Assembly (NCBI GenBank): GCA_943332445.1
Contig: CALQPL010000042.1
Span: 1-7,627, forward strand
DNA length: 7,627 bases
Source: Bifidobacterium breve
GTDB lineage: Bacteria; Actinomycetota; Actinomycetes; UBA12327
Direction: 5' to 3'
Of this stretch, positions 6,673 through 7,627 are shown in pieces. The position numbers and the translations under genes are program-made. The notes below the pieces were generated by a model, which did no database searches, had not been told where the DNA came from, and worked only from the letters and a program-made list of their open reading frames with translations. Within the stretch, counting starts at the first letter, position 1; each line of letters starts with the position of its first letter.

Positions 6673-7341
6673 ATGACTACCCATGAACGACGGGTTCGCA
6701 GTTTTCATTCACGGCAAGGTCGCTTGAGTCCACTCAATGCGACAACGTTGGAAAACCATCGGACAAAGTATTTGCTCGAACCTCATCAAGCCATCAACCT
6801 GCACGATGTGTTTGACCAGGAACGAGTGGTCCTTGAAATTGGTTGTGGCTTTGGCGAAGCAACCGTGGCGATGGCTGCTGCCGAACCAGACATCGGGATC
6901 ATCGCGCTCGAAGTACACACCCGCGGAGTAGCTCGCCTGCTCCAGAATGTGGATGCTGCGGGCTTGACCAACATCCGAGCAGCGAACACTGATGCCGTGC
7001 CGTTTATCCGGGATTGCATCGCGCCACTGAGCCTGCACGGAGCACGAATTTTCTTCCCCGACCCCTGGCCCAAGGCCCGGCACAACAAACGTCGCCTCAT
7101 CCAGCCCGAATTCGCTTCCCTCTTGGCCAGCAAGCTTGCGCCAGGAGCATTTCTGCATTGCGCCACTGATTGGCAGCCCTACGCCGAGCACATGCTTGAG
7201 GTATTGACCGCATCCGACTTCACCAACACGACACAGAACTACCTGCCTCGACCCGATTGGCGTCCGCTCACCCGCTACGAACAAGCAGGACTAGATAAAG
7301 GCCATGCAGTCTTTGATCTGCTCTTCACCCGACATAACTAG
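6673..7341 (+). CDS. trmB: tRNA (guanine-N7)-methyltransferase
   Basis: TrmB transfers a methyl group from S-adenosylmethionine to N7 of G46 in the variable loop of tRNAs. The protein has 222 residues, normal for the family. Its N terminus, RSFHSRQGRLSP (9-20), is typical. The SAM-binding loop is LEIGCGFGEA (54-63), followed by ALEVHTRGV (78-86) with the acidic residue that binds the ribose. The diagnostic motif FFPDPWPKARHNKRRL lies at 127-142, with the catalytic-region Asp130, and CATDW (163-167) and TRYEQAG (200-206) follow as the C-terminal substrate-binding signature. It starts at ATG 6673, 2 bases after the lipoprotein stop, without a strong ribosome-binding site, so translational coupling is likely. 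The stop is TAG at 7339-7341. Its place downstream of a tRNA gene and near argS makes a small translation-related cluster. Confidence 0.97.
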   Translation: MTTHERRVRSFHSRQGRLSPLNATTLENHRTKYLLEPHQAINLHDVFDQERVVLEIGCGFGEATVAMAAAEPDIGIIALEVHTRGVARLLQNVDAAGLTNIRAANTDAVPFIRDCIAPLSLHGARIFFPDPWPKARHNKRRLIQPEFASLLASKLAPGAFLHCATDWQPYAEHMLEVLTASDFTNTTQNYLPRPDWRPLTRYEQAGLDKGHAVFDLLFTRHN

Positions 7342-7374
7342 CCATCTGACCGAACACCAGAGCACAATGGTGTG

Positions 7375-7627
7375 GTGAATGAGCCCACCATCGACGACCT
7401 TGAGGTCGAACTCACCCAGACCCTTGGTCGGTGGGCCGTCAGCAGCATGGCGATGGGGGCAGTGGTCAAACTCGGTGGCGAAGTCGCCGAGTCCCCTTTT
7501 CTCAAAGGATTTGCCGGACAGCAATTGAGTTGGGGCGCCATTGATGGAGCCATCGCCGGTTTCGGTACATGGCGGCGACAACAAAGCATCGACCAACAGC
7601 TGACGGATGAGCAAGCACAGGAAAAAG
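7375..7627 (+). CDS. Small protein of unknown function, N-terminal part (cut by the right edge)
   Basis: An open frame of 84 codons runs from GTG 7375 to the window end without a stop, beginning VNEPTIDDLEVELTQTLGRW. A GTG one codon earlier (7372) is an equal choice. Codon use looks like that of the neighbours. Two moderately hydrophobic, glycine-rich stretches (about residues 20-35 and 51-64, including QQLSWGAIDGAIAGFG) are followed by a charged, Gln-rich helix-like tail. No signal peptide is seen. The pattern of a Trp, a hydrophobic helix, PFLKGF and WGAIDGAIA reminds me of DUF6992-type small membrane-associated proteins, but that is a recollection and not a demonstrated match. The ATG at 7379 in another frame meets a stop at 7526, so the GTG frame is preferred. 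It lies 33 bases after trmB on the same strand. The function is unknown. Confidence 0.6.
   Translation, partial: MNEPTIDDLEVELTQTLGRWAVSSMAMGAVVKLGGEVAESPFLKGFAGQQLSWGAIDGAIAGFGTWRRQQSIDQQLTDEQAQEK

Noticed and set aside
6709..7284. A 191-codon open frame on the minus strand.
   Set aside because: It lies entirely antisense to trmB, whose motifs are unmistakable. Its translation shows no recognisable domain.
1..7627. A search for insertion sequences, direct repeats, CRISPR arrays, attachment sites at the tRNA, toxin-antitoxin or defence genes.
   Set aside because: None is visible. The 3' end of the tRNA is not repeated nearby, no integrase is present, and the genes are conserved housekeeping functions in a largely conserved order.

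Overview
The window looks like chromosomal DNA from an actinobacterium (Actinomycetota) of moderately high GC content. The main evidence is gene order. Read on the minus strand it runs argS, a peptidase S51 gene, lysA, hom, thrC, and a tRNA-Arg gene lies divergently upstream of argS. From memory, this is the order seen in mycobacteria and relatives (argS-lysA-thrA/hom-thrC-thrB), apart from the peptidase gene. The proteins also look actinobacterial, with several GTG/TTG starts and few strong Shine-Dalgarno sites. I do not assign a genus.

Minus-strand block (positions 1-5483, transcribed right to left). argS encodes arginyl-tRNA synthetase. A peptidase S51 / class I glutamine amidotransferase-fold protein follows 12 to 39 bases later, depending on its start. 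Next are lysA (diaminopimelate decarboxylase, last step of lysine synthesis), hom (homoserine dehydrogenase with a C-terminal ACT domain, first step committed to threonine and methionine) and the first 87 codons of thrC (threonine synthase), which runs off the left edge. All genes face the same way with gaps of 10 to 59 bases, so the block is probably one operon or a few overlapping transcription units. It joins arginine charging to the lysine and threonine branches of the aspartate family.

Divergent region (5484-5539). These 56 bases separate argS from the plus-strand unit and should hold promoters for both directions.

Plus-strand block (5540-7627). It starts with tRNA-Arg(CCG). A lipoprotein of the DUF3048 (YerB-like) family begins 33 bases after it, and trmB (tRNA guanine-N7 methyltransferase) begins 2 bases after that. 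After a 33-base gap comes the start of a small protein of unknown function, cut by the right edge.

I find no mobile element, CRISPR array, phage gene, toxin-antitoxin pair or defence system. This is mostly conserved housekeeping DNA, and I do not see a new system in it. The points worth a second look are modest. They are the extra S51 gene inside a conserved amino-acid operon, TANNNT hexamers 6 to 8 bases upstream of four start codons (a possible leaderless-transcription signature), a hairpin in the lysA leader, and the clustering of tRNA-Arg, ArgS and a tRNA methyltransferase.
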